A stretch of 64,000 bases of DNA from Bradyrhizobium zhanjiangense (lineage in GTDB: Bacteria; Pseudomonadota; Alphaproteobacteria; Rhizobiales; Xanthobacteraceae), in the NCBI RefSeq assembly GCF_004114935.1, contig NZ_CP022221.1:868001-932000 (forward strand), read 5' to 3'. This document shows, in pieces, positions 40,941 to 49,850 of this stretch; positions within the stretch are counted from its first letter, which is position 1, and each line of letters starts with the position of its first letter. The notes below the pieces were generated by a model. The model saw only the letters and a program-made list of their open reading frames with translations. It was not told the DNA's origin and made no database searches. The position numbers and the translations under genes are program-made.

Positions 40941-42140
40941 TCACTCCCCCGCCTGGAGCTTCCTCGGAAACAGCTCCGGCGCACCGGTGGCCACCAAATG
41001 TGGGCCTTCGGGCGCATCCGCCTTGCTGAAATCGAGCTCCTCGATTCGCCCGGCGCGCTTCTCGATCTTGTCGGCGGAGATCAGCACCTGCCGCACGTCC
41101 TCGTTGACGTCGGCAAAATGCTTTTGCAGCTTCAGCACGCGGTCGCGCAGGCGGCCCAAATCGTCGCCCAGCTTGATCACCTCGGTGCGGATCTGGTCGG
41201 CGGCATCGCGCATGCGCGCGTCCTTCATGATCTGCTGCATGACTTGGATCGCGAGCATCAGCAACGAGGGCGACACCAGCACGACGCGGGCGCGATAGGC
41301 CTTCTGGATCACGTCGTCGAAGCCGTCATGGATCTCGGCGTAGACCGATTCCGACGGCACGAACATCAGCGCCATCTCCTGGGTCTCGCCGGTGACGAGA
41401 TATTTTTCGGCGATGTCGCTGACGTGCTTCATCACGTCGCCGCGCAGCCGCTGCGTGGCGAAGCGCCGCTCCTCGTCGGTGCGGGCGTCGTGCAGCGCGG
41501 TCATCGCCTCCAGCGGAAATTTCGCATCGATGCAGAGCGGGCGTTGGTCCGGCAGGAACACGACGCAATCGGGCCGCCTGCCGGTCGAGAGCGTGAACTG
41601 GAACTCGTACGAGCCCTTGGGCAATCCGTCCTGGACGATTGCTTCCATTCGCGCCTGGCCGAAGGCCCCGCGCGACTGCTTGTTGGCGAGCACGTCGCGC
41701 AGGGTCGTCACCTGCGTGGTGAGGTCGGTGAGGTTCTTGTGCGCACTGTCGATGATGCCGAGCCGCTCATGCAGCGCGCGCAGGCTCTCCATGGTGTTGC
41801 GGGTCGAATGTTCCATGGACTGGCCGACGCGATGCGTCACCGAATCCAGCCGCTCGTTGACCGCCCGCGCCATCTCGGCCTGGCGGCCGGCCAGCGCCTG
41901 GGTCATGGCGTCGACCCGGCCCGAGGCCTCGCTCTGGGCCCGCAGCACCTCGCTCAGGCGCTCCTCGAGCTCGTCGGCCCGGATCGCATGCGCCATCGCG
42001 AGTTCCGCGCCGCGCCGCCCGGAGCGCGCGATCACGACGGCAATCACTACCAGCAGGATGAGGATAAGGGCGCCGAAGCCGATCAGCGCATCGATCGTGC
42101 GCACCGGCCAGTCGCCCAGCATGACAATGATCTCGTTCAT
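40941..42140 (-). CDS. rmuC: DNA recombination protein RmuC
   Basis: A 399-residue protein. One N-terminal membrane anchor (ALIGFGALILILLVVIAVVI, about residues 19-38) is followed by a coiled-coil region (about 50-160) and the RmuC nuclease-like domain with GSYEFQFTLSTGRRPDCVVF, LCIDAKFPLEAM and MALMFVPSESVYAEI. RmuC limits inversions and rearrangements in E. coli. The start is ATG 42140 (MNEIIVMLGDW); the open frame upstream to 42743 overlaps the def gene and is rejected. It is divergent from def, with repeated GGTTAACG words between. Confidence 0.92.
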   Translation of the reverse strand: MNEIIVMLGDWPVRTIDALIGFGALILILLVVIAVVIARSGRRGAELAMAHAIRADELEERLSEVLRAQSEASGRVDAMTQALAGRQAEMARAVNERLDSVTHRVGQSMEHSTRNTMESLRALHERLGIIDSAHKNLTDLTTQVTTLRDVLANKQSRGAFGQARMEAIVQDGLPKGSYEFQFTLSTGRRPDCVVFLPDQRPLCIDAKFPLEAMTALHDARTDEERRFATQRLRGDVMKHVSDIAEKYLVTGETQEMALMFVPSESVYAEIHDGFDDVIQKAYRARVVLVSPSLLMLAIQVMQQIMKDARMRDAADQIRTEVIKLGDDLGRLRDRVLKLQKHFADVNEDVRQVLISADKIEKRAGRIEELDFSKADAPEGPHLVATGAPELFPRKLQAGE

Positions 42141-42194
42141 GCGTCCCCTTCTACCCGATTCGCCGGAATGCGCGAACGAAGAGGGAACGTCGGT

Positions 42195-42262
42195 GGTTAA
42201 CGACCCACTAATTTTTATGGTTAACGAAAGCTGAAGTTTTATGGTTAGCGGAGGGTTAACGA
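42195..42262. promoter_or_regulatory. Phased GGTTAACG array between rmuC and def
   Basis: GGTTAACG-type words start at 42195, 42219, 42243 (GGTTAGCG) and 42254, spaced 24, 24 and 11 bases. The word at 42217-42224 reads TTAACCAT on the minus strand, the CtrA-like 8-mer. It is positioned 50 bases or more before either start codon. Confidence 0.45.
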
Positions 42263-42311
42263 AGTTCCTGGCCGGATTGACCGCATCCGGCGCGCAGCTT
42301 AAATCGCCGCC

Positions 42312-42839
42312 ATGGCCCTCAGAGAAATCATCATCCTGCCCGACAAGCAGCTGCGTCTGATCTCCAAGCCGATCGAGAAGGTCACGCCGGAGATCCGCAA
42401 GCTTGCCGACGACATGTTCGAGACCATGTATGACGCGCCCGGCATCGGCCTCGCGGCGATCCAGGTCGCGCAGCCGCTGCGGCTGATCACCATGGACCTC
42501 GCCAAGCGCGACGAGAACGGCGAGACCAAGCACGAGCCGCGTGTCTTCATCAACCCGGAGATTCTCTCCTCTTCGGAGGAACTTTCGGTGTACGAGGAAG
42601 GCTGCCTGTCGATCCCCGAATATTACGAGGAGGTCGAGCGTCCCGCGAAGGTGCGTGTGCGCTTCACCGACCTCGACGGCAAGGTGCACGAGGAGGATGC
42701 CGAAGGCCTCTATGCCACCTGCATCCAGCACGAGATCGATCATCTCAACGGCGTGTTGTTCGTCGACTATCTGTCGAAGCTCAAGCGCGACCGCGTGATG
42801 AAGAAGTTCGAGAAAGCCGCTAAGCGCGCGGGGGAGTAA
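42312..42839 (+). CDS. def: Peptide deformylase
   Basis: A 175-residue metalloenzyme removing the N-formyl group from nascent proteins. All three motifs are present: GIGLAAIQV (about residues 45-53), EGCLSIP (about 96-102, metal Cys) and QHEIDHLNG (about 138-146, two metal His). It lies upstream of fmt, its functional partner, 192 bases away across a family E repeat. The intergenic region to rmuC contains a phased GGTTAACG array. Confidence 0.97.
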   Translation: MALREIIILPDKQLRLISKPIEKVTPEIRKLADDMFETMYDAPGIGLAAIQVAQPLRLITMDLAKRDENGETKHEPRVFINPEILSSSEELSVYEEGCLSIPEYYEEVERPAKVRVRFTDLDGKVHEEDAEGLYATCIQHEIDHLNGVLFVDYLSKLKRDRVMKKFEKAAKRAGE

Positions 42840-42852
42840 CCACGTCCTCCGC

Positions 42853-43000
42853 CGTCATGCCCGGCCAAAAGCGCGAAGCGCGTCTTCAAGCCCAAAAGCG
42901 CGAAGCGCGTCTTCAAGCTAACGTGCCGGACATCCGCGTTCTTCGTCCGTCGAGTGAGAAAGAACGTGGATGGCCGGGACAAGCCCGGCCATGACGAGTA
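42853..43000. repeat. Family E palindromic repeat with tandem unit
   Basis: The ends gtcatgcccggcc and ggccgggacaagcccggccatgac enclose a 25-base segment, (c)aaaagcgcgaagcgcgtcttcaag, present twice in tandem near 42868-42918. It lies between def and fmt. Confidence 0.75.
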
Positions 43001-43031
43001 CTCTGTTCCTTTCCGAGGATTGTCTCGTCCC

Positions 43032-43967
43032 ATGCCCCTCCGCCTGATCTTCATGGGCACGCCCGATTTCTCCGTGCCGACGCTGCTCGAGCTGGTCGCG
43101 CATGGCCACGAGATCGCGGCCGTCTACACCCGCGCGCCGAAGCCCGGCGGGCGCCGCGGCCTGCAATTGCAGCCCACGCCGGTCGAGGAAGCTGCGCGAA
43201 AACTCGGCGTTCCCGTGCTGACGCCGAAGACGTTGAAGACGCCGGAAGCGCTCGACGAATTTCGCGCCTACGATGCCGATGCTGCGGTCGTCGTCGCCTA
43301 CGGCATGATCCTGCCGCAGGCCATCCTCGATGCACCAAAACTCGGCTGCTACAATCTGCACGCTTCGCTGTTGCCGCGCTGGCGCGGCGCCGCGCCGATC
43401 AATCGCGCCATCATGGCAGGCGATGCCGAGAGCGGCGTGATGGTGATGAAGATGGATGTCGGCCTCGACACCGGCGACGTCGCCATGGCCGAACGGCTAG
43501 CGATCACGGACAGCATGACCGCGGCCGATCTGCACGATCGCCTCTCCCGGCTCGGTGCCGATTTGATGGTCCGCGCCATGGCCGCGCTCGGACGCGGCGG
43601 GCTTCAGCTCAAAAAGCAGAGCGAGGACGGCGTCACCTATGCCGCCAAGATCGACAAGGCCGAGGCGCGGATCGACTGGACGAAACCTGCACGCGCGGTG
43701 CTGCGCCACATCCACGGCCTGTCGCCGTTCCCCGGTGCCTGGGCCGAGCTCGCGGACGTCAGCGAGAATGCGCGCGTCAAAATCCTGCGATGTGAATTGG
43801 CGAACGGCTCAGCTGCGCCCGGCGAGGTGCTCGACGACCACCTCACCATCGCCTGCGGCGAGGGTGCGATCCGCATCATCGAGCTCCAGCGCGAAGGCAA
43901 GGCCCGGATGCAGGCCGCTGACTTTTTGCGGGGCGTGCCGCTGAAGGCGGGATCGAAGTTCAGCTGA
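43032..43967 (+). CDS. fmt: Methionyl-tRNA formyltransferase
   Basis: A 311-residue enzyme that formylates initiator Met-tRNA using 10-formyl-tetrahydrofolate. It starts [20 protein letters not shown] at ATG 43032; the upstream open frame is repeat. The catalytic region shows [20 protein letters not shown] (about residues 108-127) with the conserved N, H and later D (LDTGDV). The C-terminal OB-like tRNA domain follows. The pairing def-fmt is classic, and truA follows after a family C repeat. Confidence 0.96.
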   Translation: MPLRLIFMGTPDFSVPTLLELVAHGHEIAAVYTRAPKPGGRRGLQLQPTPVEEAARKLGVPVLTPKTLKTPEALDEFRAYDADAAVVVAYGMILPQAILDAPKLGCYNLHASLLPRWRGAAPINRAIMAGDAESGVMVMKMDVGLDTGDVAMAERLAITDSMTAADLHDRLSRLGADLMVRAMAALGRGGLQLKKQSEDGVTYAAKIDKAEARIDWTKPARAVLRHIHGLSPFPGAWAELADVSENARVKILRCELANGSAAPGEVLDDHLTIACGEGAIRIIELQREGKARMQAADFLRGVPLKAGSKFS

Positions 43968-43971
43968 CGCT

Positions 43972-44073
43972 GTCATACCCGGCGAAAGCGGAGTATCCAG
44001 TACGCCGAGGCGTCTCGGTCGAACGGAGCTGTCTCAGAGTACTGGATCATCCGCCTTCGCGGATGATGACACC
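43972..44073. repeat. Family C repeat
   Basis: The arms are cccggcgaaagcggagtatccagta and actggatcatccgccttcgcggatgatgac. It lies between fmt and truA. Confidence 0.78.
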
Positions 44074-44085
44074 ACCCGGATTGAG

Positions 44086-44823
44086 ATGCCCCGCTACAAG
44101 CTCACCATCGAATATGACGGCGCGCCGTTCTGCGGCTGGCAGGTGCAGGAAACGCTGCCCTCGGTGCAGGGCGCGCTGGAAGCTGCCGTCAAGGCGATGA
44201 CCGGCGCGGACGCGCGGGTGCATGGGGCCGGCCGCACCGATGCCGGCGTGCACGCGCTTGGCCAAGTCGCGCATGTCGACATCGCGAAGCAATTTGCGCC
44301 GGATCGTTTTCGCGACGGGCTCAATGCGCATCTGCGCCCGCATCCGGTCGCGGTGCTCGAGGCCGAGATCGTCCCCGAGACCTTCGAGGCGCGCTTCTCG
44401 GCCATCAAGCGCCATTACCGCTACCGCATCGTCAACACCCGCGCCAATCTCACTCTCGACGTCGGCCACGCCTGGCGCGTGCCGCGCCGGCTCGACGCCG
44501 ACGCGATGCATGCGGCTGCACAACGCCTGCTCGGCAAGCACGATTTCACCACGTTCCGCGATACCGAGTGCCAGGCCAAGTCGCCGGAGAAGACGCTCGA
44601 CCAGCTCGACGTCGCGCGCGATGGCCGCGAGATCACGATTCTCACCTCGGCGCGCTCGTTCCTGCACAGCCAGGTGCGCTCGATGGTGGGCTCGCTGGTC
44701 TGGGTCGGGGAGGGGCGCTGGACCGCGGACGATCTCTCCGCAGCCTTAGCTGCCCGCAACCGCGCCGCCTGCGGCATCGTCGCCCCGCCGGAGGGGCTGT
44801 ATCTGGTGAAGGTGGATTATTGA
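44086..44823 (+). CDS. truA: tRNA pseudouridine(38-40) synthase
   Basis: A 245-residue enzyme that isomerises uridines 38-40 in the tRNA anticodon arm. It begins [18 protein letters not shown], carries the catalytic Asp in [19 protein letters not shown] (about residue 52), and retains [10 protein letters not shown] and [20 protein letters not shown] near the C-terminus. It follows fmt on the same strand and is convergent with dapE. Confidence 0.96.
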   Translation: MPRYKLTIEYDGAPFCGWQVQETLPSVQGALEAAVKAMTGADARVHGAGRTDAGVHALGQVAHVDIAKQFAPDRFRDGLNAHLRPHPVAVLEAEIVPETFEARFSAIKRHYRYRIVNTRANLTLDVGHAWRVPRRLDADAMHAAAQRLLGKHDFTTFRDTECQAKSPEKTLDQLDVARDGREITILTSARSFLHSQVRSMVGSLVWVGEGRWTADDLSAALAARNRAACGIVAPPEGLYLVKVDY

Positions 44824-44842
44824 CTCTGATGCCGCCACTGGC

Positions 44843-44934
44843 GTCATGGCCGGGCTTGTCCAGGCCATCCACGATCTTTCTTGTCCGAGGCGCCGAAGAA
44901 CGTGGATGCCCGGGACAAGCCCGGGCATGACGGT
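44843..44934. repeat. Family E repeat
   Basis: The ends gtcatggccgggcttgtcc and ggacaagcccgggcatgac enclose the words ccatccacg and cgtggatg. It lies between the convergent truA and dapE genes. Confidence 0.8.
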
Positions 44935-44959
44935 AGAGGGTTTGGCGAGAATTAGCACC

Positions 44960-46138
44960 TCACCCAAAATACCGCGCCAAAATCCCCCGATACACCTGCG
45001 TCAGCTTCTCCAGATCCGTCACCGGCACGCGCTCGTCGATCTGGTGCATGGTCTGGCCGACCAGGCCGAACTCGATCACCGGGCAGTAGCTGGAGATGAA
45101 CCGCGCATCCGACGTACCCCCGCTCGTCGACAGCTCCGGCTTGCGGCCGGTCACCTCCTCGATCGCGGAGACCGCGAGATCGGTGAATGGCCCGGGCTTG
45201 GTCACGAACACGTTGGAGTTCGAGGGCTCCCAGACGATGCGGGCGCGGATGCGGTTGCCGCAGGCTTTGGCGAGGCGCGTCTCGACCAATTCGCGCAGGC
45301 TCGCCTGGGTGTGGTTGTCGTTGTAGCGGATGTTGAATTTCGCGCGGGCCTCGCCGGGGATGACGTTGCTGGCCTTGTTGCCGACGTCGACCGAGGTGAA
45401 CTCGAGGTTGGAAGCCTGGAACTGGGCGCTGCCATGGTCGAGCGGCTCGTCGGAGATCGCCACGATCAGTCGCGCGATATCAGGCACCGGGTTGGAGGCG
45501 CGATGTGGATAGGCGACATGGCCCTGCACGCCGTCGACATAGAGCGTGCCCGATTGTGAGCCACGGCGGCCGACCTTGATGGTGTCGCCGAGCGTCTCGA
45601 CGTTGGAGGGCTCGCCCAGCACGCAATGGTCGAACTTTTCGCCGCGCTCGGCGGCCCATTTCAGCAGCTTGATGGTGCCATTGATGGAGACGTCCTCCTC
45701 ATCGCCGGTGATCAGGAAGGAGATTGAACCCGAGCCCGATTTTTGGCCGTCGGCGCGCGGCTTGCCGCCATTGGCGGCGAGATGCTCCAGCACCGCGGCG
45801 ACCGAGCAAGCGATGCCGCCCTTCATGTCGACCGCGCCGCGGCCGTGCAGGAAACCGTCCTTCACCTCGCCCGAGAATGCGCCGACGCTCCAGGCGCTCT
45901 CGTCGCCGGGCGGCACCACGTCGGTGTGGCCGGCAAAGGTGATGTGCGGGCCCTCGCTGCCGATCCGCGCATAGAGATTGTCGACGTCGGCGGTGCCGGG
46001 TTCGCTGAACGTCACGCGGTGACAAATGAAGCCGGCGGCGCTGAGAGCTTTTTCAAGCACCCCGAGTGCACCGGCATCGGCCGGGGTTACCGAGGGGCAG
46101 CGGATAAGATCGCGGGCAATGGAGAGAGCATCGGTCAT
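44960..46138 (-). CDS. dapE: Succinyl-diaminopimelate desuccinylase
   Basis: A 392-residue M20-family metallohydrolase that cleaves N-succinyl-L,L-diaminopimelate in lysine/cell-wall synthesis. The dinuclear zinc ligands are visible in [31 protein letters not shown] (catalytic Glu) and GQTMHQIDE. The dimerisation-domain His is in [14 protein letters not shown]. It lies 10 bases downstream of dapD, so the two successive pathway genes form an operon. Confidence 0.96.
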   Translation of the reverse strand: MTDALSIARDLIRCPSVTPADAGALGVLEKALSAAGFICHRVTFSEPGTADVDNLYARIGSEGPHITFAGHTDVVPPGDESAWSVGAFSGEVKDGFLHGRGAVDMKGGIACSVAAVLEHLAANGGKPRADGQKSGSGSISFLITGDEEDVSINGTIKLLKWAAERGEKFDHCVLGEPSNVETLGDTIKVGRRGSQSGTLYVDGVQGHVAYPHRASNPVPDIARLIVAISDEPLDHGSAQFQASNLEFTSVDVGNKASNVIPGEARAKFNIRYNDNHTQASLRELVETRLAKACGNRIRARIVWEPSNSNVFVTKPGPFTDLAVSAIEEVTGRKPELSTSGGTSDARFISSYCPVIEFGLVGQTMHQIDERVPVTDLEKLTQVYRGILARYFG

Positions 46139-46148
46139 GCGCGTCCGA

Positions 46149-46994
46149 TCAATCCCGCAGCAGCTCGTTGATGCTGGTCTTGGACCGCGTGCGCTCGTCG
46201 ACGCGCTTGACGATGACGGCGCAGGCGGCGCTTGGGCCGGGCTGGCCGTTCTTCATCGGCTTGCCGGGCAGGGCGCCGGGCACCACGACCGAATATTCAG
46301 GCACTTCGCCCATGAAGATTTCGCCGGTCTCGCGATCGACGATCTTGGTCGAGGCGCCCAGGAACACGCCCATCGCCAGCACCGCGCCCTTGCGCACGAT
46401 CACGCCTTCGGCGACCTCGCTGCGCGCGCCGATGAAGCAGTCGTCCTCGATGATCACGGGCTCGGCCTGGAGCGGCTCGAGCACGCCGCCGATGCCGGCG
46501 CCGCCGGAGATGTGCACGCGCTTGCCGATCTGGGCGCAGGAGCCGACGGTGGCCCAGGTGTCGACCATGGTGCTCTCATCGACATAGGCGCCGAGATTGA
46601 CGAAGGACGGCATCAGCACGACGTTCTTGGCAATGAAGGCCGAGCGGCGCACGATGGAGCCGGGGACGGCACGGAAACCGGCATCGCGAAAACGGTTCTC
46701 GCCCCAGCCTTCGAACTTCGAGGGCACCTTGTCCCACCAGGTCGCCTTGCCCGATCCGCCGGGAATGACGCCCATGTCGTTGAGGCGGAAGGACAGCAGC
46801 ACGGCCTTCTTCAGCCATTGATTGACCTTCCACTTGCCGTCGCTGCCGCGCTCGGCAACACGCGCCTCGCCCTTGTCCAGAATCTCCAGCGCCTGATCCA
46901 CGGCCTCGCGCACCTCGCCCTTGGTCGTGGTCGAGATGCCGTCACGCGCATCGAAGGCGCTGTTGATGGTGGATTCCAGGGCGGACAGGGACAT
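46149..46994 (-). CDS. dapD: Tetrahydrodipicolinate N-succinyltransferase
   Basis: A 281-residue left-handed beta-helix transferase of the DAP pathway. It starts [19 protein letters not shown] at ATG 46994 (an earlier Met at 47009 is less likely). Hexapeptide repeats run from [20 protein letters not shown] through [20 protein letters not shown] to [14 protein letters not shown]. It makes N-succinyl-2-amino-6-ketopimelate, the precursor of the DapE substrate. The 140 bases upstream hold the presumed promoter and no gene. Confidence 0.96.
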   Translation of the reverse strand: MSLSALESTINSAFDARDGISTTTKGEVREAVDQALEILDKGEARVAERGSDGKWKVNQWLKKAVLLSFRLNDMGVIPGGSGKATWWDKVPSKFEGWGENRFRDAGFRAVPGSIVRRSAFIAKNVVLMPSFVNLGAYVDESTMVDTWATVGSCAQIGKRVHISGGAGIGGVLEPLQAEPVIIEDDCFIGARSEVAEGVIVRKGAVLAMGVFLGASTKIVDRETGEIFMGEVPEYSVVVPGALPGKPMKNGQPGPSAACAVIVKRVDERTRSKTSINELLRD

Positions 46995-47134
46995 CGGAGG
47001 CTTCCTCAAAACCGGAGTTATCTGCGGGAAATCGAGGGGGCTTTTTCGGGATTTGGACGAGGAGAGTCAAGAAGGCTCTCGGCCTTGTTCCGGATGGCGC
47101 CGACGCACCCGGAACGTGAGCGGGGGCCTGCCCC

Positions 47135-47578
47135 TCAGGGATCGAGGCCGGCGACGATGCTCTCGCAAACGTCGGCCAGTTCGTCGCCAAGCGCAGCAAG
47201 CGCCGGCGATCGATATCGCGCAAAGGCTTTGCCGGGATCGAGCCAGCGCAGTTCGGTTCGTCCTTCGCGGAAGCCGATAACTGCGAACTTCAGGGGGACT
47301 TCGAGCAAGGCCGCCGAATCGGCCGCCAGCAGACGCGACATCAGGCGCGGGTGAAAGAACAGGATCTGCCGAGCCGGGCCGATGTCGTATCCGCCGCGAT
47401 GCAGCAGCATCTGCGGATTGATCTCGTGCAGCACCCAGAGATCGGCAGCGAGGATTCTGTCTTTGAGGCGCGTCACGATCTCCTCGACCGGCAGCGTCGA
47501 GGAGAGGGCGCGTTGGAAAGAAGTTGCCGCGGTGCCGCTCTCGGAAAAGGCGACAGTCTGAAGGGCCGCCTTCGTCAT
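47135..47578 (-). CDS. DUF302 family protein
   Basis: A 147-residue protein with a DUF302-like fold. The core segment runs from the helix VEEIVTRLKDRILAADLWVL to QILFFHPRLMSRLLAADSAA and LEVPLKFAVIGF, the typical text of this family. It has no signal peptide. Its ATG overlaps the stop of the AhpD-like gene (ATGA), so the two are translationally coupled and probably cooperate. The family's biochemical role is undefined; redox or stress functions are often suggested from context. A LysR regulator lies just upstream of the pair on the same strand. Confidence 0.8.
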   Translation of the reverse strand: MTKAALQTVAFSESGTAATSFQRALSSTLPVEEIVTRLKDRILAADLWVLHEINPQMLLHRGGYDIGPARQILFFHPRLMSRLLAADSAALLEVPLKFAVIGFREGRTELRWLDPGKAFARYRSPALAALGDELADVCESIVAGLDP

Positions 47579-47934
47579 CGGACCGCCGCTGGGCTCGCCG
47601 CATGGTTCGCCTCGAATGCATCGAGCGTGCGGGCGGAATACACCAGCGCGGCGCCCGCTCCGATCGCGATCGCGACGCCAAGTGCTTCCGCGAGCTCTTC
47701 GCGGCTCGCGCCGTGCCGGGTCGCAGCTTCGGCATGGACGGCGATACAGCCATCGCAGCGTGCGGTCACCGCGGCGGCGAGCGCGATCAGCTCGCGGGTC
47801 TTGTCGCCGAGCCGGCTGCTCTGTGCGCCCGCGGCGCTGAGCGCGCGATAACCCTTCACCGTCTCCGGGTTGAGCTTGCCGACGTCACCGATGCGCGCCA
47901 GCAGTTCGCCTTGATAGGTCTTCCAGTCCAACAT
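47575..47934 (-). CDS. AhpD/carboxymuconolactone decarboxylase-like protein
   Basis: A 119-residue all-helical protein of the CMD/AhpD superfamily. The redox motif is CDGCIAVHAEAATRHGAS (about residues 58-75): CxxC plus the proton-relay His typical of AhpD-like peroxidase partners. The start is ATG 47934 (MLDWKTYQGELLARIG) with GAGGAG upstream; the frame runs to 47973 without support. It overlaps the DUF302 gene by four bases. The LysR gene is 105 bases upstream. A role in peroxide or thiol stress is inferred from the motif. Confidence 0.87.
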   Translation of the reverse strand: MLDWKTYQGELLARIGDVGKLNPETVKGYRALSAAGAQSSRLGDKTRELIALAAAVTARCDGCIAVHAEAATRHGASREELAEALGVAIAIGAGAALVYSARTLDAFEANHAASPAAVR

Positions 47935-48039
47935 TGCAGATCTCCTCGATTGCGGGGGCTCGGGAGACGACATAGGCGGCAGCTGCGCCGATGCCCATCG
48001 GCTGCCGGCGTATGATCCCTATACGCGGACCGGAGATCG

Positions 48040-48960
48040 TCAGCGGAGCCGACGCGTGCGCTCGGCGAGGAAGTCCACAACACCGCGCACCCGGGGAATC
48101 CCGCGCGTGTCGCGGTGGAATCCGAGCCACACATCGCGGCTCGGAACAGGGGCCGGCGTCTCGATTGCGCGCAGCTGCGGATATGCGCCGGCGAGACGTG
48201 CCGGCAGACAAACCAGGCCGGCGCCGGCAACGGCCGCCGCCGCCTGGCCGTCGCGGCTGTTGCTGCGAAAGGCAATGTGGGCGTGTGCCAAATGGTGGCG
48301 GAGCCACTTTGTCTCGGCGACGCTTTCGGCAAGCGCCGCGTTCATGGCGATGACCGTGGCGCCGGCGCCGCCTTGCCGAAAATCCGGGAGACCTTTCGCT
48401 TTGAGGTAGCCGGGCGCCGCATAGAGGCCGAACGGAAGGCTGCCGATCTTGCGTTGCATCAGCCCCTCCTGCTCGAAGCGTCCGAAACGCACGGCAATAT
48501 CGGTCTCGCGTCGGGTCAGGCTTAGCGCCTCGGTGTCGGTGACGAGCTCAATGTTCATTTCGGGATGCAGGGTGCAGAACTCGGCAAGCAGGGGCGACAG
48601 AACCCGCGCGCCCAGCCATTCGGCGGAGGTCACGCGGATCGTTCCACTGAGCCCGGCGCTGCTACCGGTCGCTATCCGCTCGGCAGCAAGAGCTGCGTCT
48701 TCCATCCTGTCGGCATAGTCGAGGATTTGCCGCCCGGTGTCGGTGAGCTCGAGGCCGGACGGCCTTCGTTGAAACAGCACGGCGCCAAGCTTCTTCTCGA
48801 ACAGTTCGAGTCGGCGGCTCATGGTCGGCTGCGTCGTGCCGAGGCTGCGCGCCGCGCCGGACAGGCTCTTCTCGCGAGCCAGGGTCAGGAAATAGCGCAG
48901 ATCGTCCCATTCGATGGCGGGTAGGCCTGGCGGTTTCCGGGACACGTTCGCTCCTTGCAT
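48040..48960 (-). CDS. LysR family transcriptional regulator
   Basis: A 306-residue regulator. The N-terminal winged helix-turn-helix is DDLRYFLTLAREKSLSGAAR and LGTTQPTMSRRLELFEKKLG (about residues 19-58). The C-terminal periplasmic-binding-like effector domain begins SGTIRVTSAEWLGARVLSP. It lies upstream of the AhpD/DUF302 pair on the same strand and may activate it, although LysR targets are more often divergent. The HAD nucleotidase gene precedes it by eight bases, so read-through is likely. Confidence 0.92.
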   Translation of the reverse strand: MQGANVSRKPPGLPAIEWDDLRYFLTLAREKSLSGAARSLGTTQPTMSRRLELFEKKLGAVLFQRRPSGLELTDTGRQILDYADRMEDAALAAERIATGSSAGLSGTIRVTSAEWLGARVLSPLLAEFCTLHPEMNIELVTDTEALSLTRRETDIAVRFGRFEQEGLMQRKIGSLPFGLYAAPGYLKAKGLPDFRQGGAGATVIAMNAALAESVAETKWLRHHLAHAHIAFRSNSRDGQAAAAVAGAGLVCLPARLAGAYPQLRAIETPAPVPSRDVWLGFHRDTRGIPRVRGVVDFLAERTRRLR

Positions 48961-48968
48961 GGTCGCGC

Positions 48969-49661
48969 TCAGGCGGCGGCGAGCGATTGCAAAAACCCCG
49001 TCAGATCATCCGTGACGTGGTCGACATGGACGGCGTCTCGGCCCTCCAGCTCCCAGTCCTCGCGCACCACCTCCTTGGTGCCGTCGGGCACCACCAGCAC
49101 CGTGGTCATGCCGAGTTCGTGCGGTACGGCGAGGTTGCGCGCGAGGTCCTCGAACATCGCGGCGCGGGTCGGATCGACTGCATGGTCGCTCAGGAACTTC
49201 CGGTAGGTCTGCGGCGCCGGCTTTGGCTCGAACTCGGCGGCGATGATGTCGAATACGCCGTCGAAATGCGTTGCGAAGCCGAGCCGCGCCAGCACTGCAT
49301 CGACATGGTCGACCGAGCCGTTGGTCAGGATCAGCTTGCGCCCCGGCAGCCCGGCGATGGCTGCACCGAGCGCCGGGTTCGGCTCCAGCGGCGAATGGTC
49401 GATCTTGTGGACGTAGGCAAGGTAGTCGTCGGCGGAGACGCCGTGCAGGGTCATCATGCCGCGCATGGTGGTGCCGAAGCGCAGGTAATAGTCCTTCTGG
49501 ATCTTGCGCGCCTCCTCGGGCGTCACGTTCAGCCAGCTCGACACGAACTCGCCGATCCGCGCATCGACCTGCTGCCACAGATTGACGTGATGCGGATAGA
49601 GCGTGTTGTCGAGATCGAACACCCAGGTGTCGACATGGGCGAAGGTGCGGGGAGTCGTCAC
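48969..49661 (-). CDS. HAD-superfamily pyrimidine 5'-nucleotidase
   Basis: A 230-residue HAD phosphatase of the SDT1/pyrimidine 5'-nucleotidase type. Motif I is VFDLDNTLYPHHVNLWQQVD (nucleophile Asp at about residue 16), motif II LILTNGSVDHVD, motif III Lys in EFEPKPAPQTYRKFL and motif IV MFEDLARNLAVPHELGM. It removes phosphate from pyrimidine mononucleotides or small phosphates. It precedes the LysR gene by eight bases, and a family B-like repeat lies upstream. Confidence 0.9.
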   Translation of the reverse strand: MTTPRTFAHVDTWVFDLDNTLYPHHVNLWQQVDARIGEFVSSWLNVTPEEARKIQKDYYLRFGTTMRGMMTLHGVSADDYLAYVHKIDHSPLEPNPALGAAIAGLPGRKLILTNGSVDHVDAVLARLGFATHFDGVFDIIAAEFEPKPAPQTYRKFLSDHAVDPTRAAMFEDLARNLAVPHELGMTTVLVVPDGTKEVVREDWELEGRDAVHVDHVTDDLTGFLQSLAAA

Positions 49662-49675
49662 AATGATTCTCTCAA

Positions 49676-49820
49676 CTCGTCGTCCCGGCGAAGGCCGGGA
49701 CCCATACTCCGTGACCCATCAATCGGGTACTCTCGTCGTCGTTCTTCGCCAAACGCAATTCGGTGGTTATGGGTCCTGGCCCCCCGTGCGCAATGGCGCA
49801 CTAGGCCAGGACGACGACGG
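49676..49820. repeat. Family B-like repeat
   Basis: The arms cgtcgtcccggcgaaggccggga and gggtcctggccccccgtgcgcaatggcgcactaggccaggacgacga are related to family B but diverged in the centre. It lies between the HAD and DUF1036 genes; I see no gene in 49662-49850. Confidence 0.65.
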
Positions 49821-49850
49821 AGTGTGTAGCGCCGTCGTCATCCCCACCCA

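Noticed and set aside
42868..42918. Tandem 25-mers as a regulatory array for fmt
   Set aside because: They lie inside a mobile-type family E repeat and are best explained by duplication within it.
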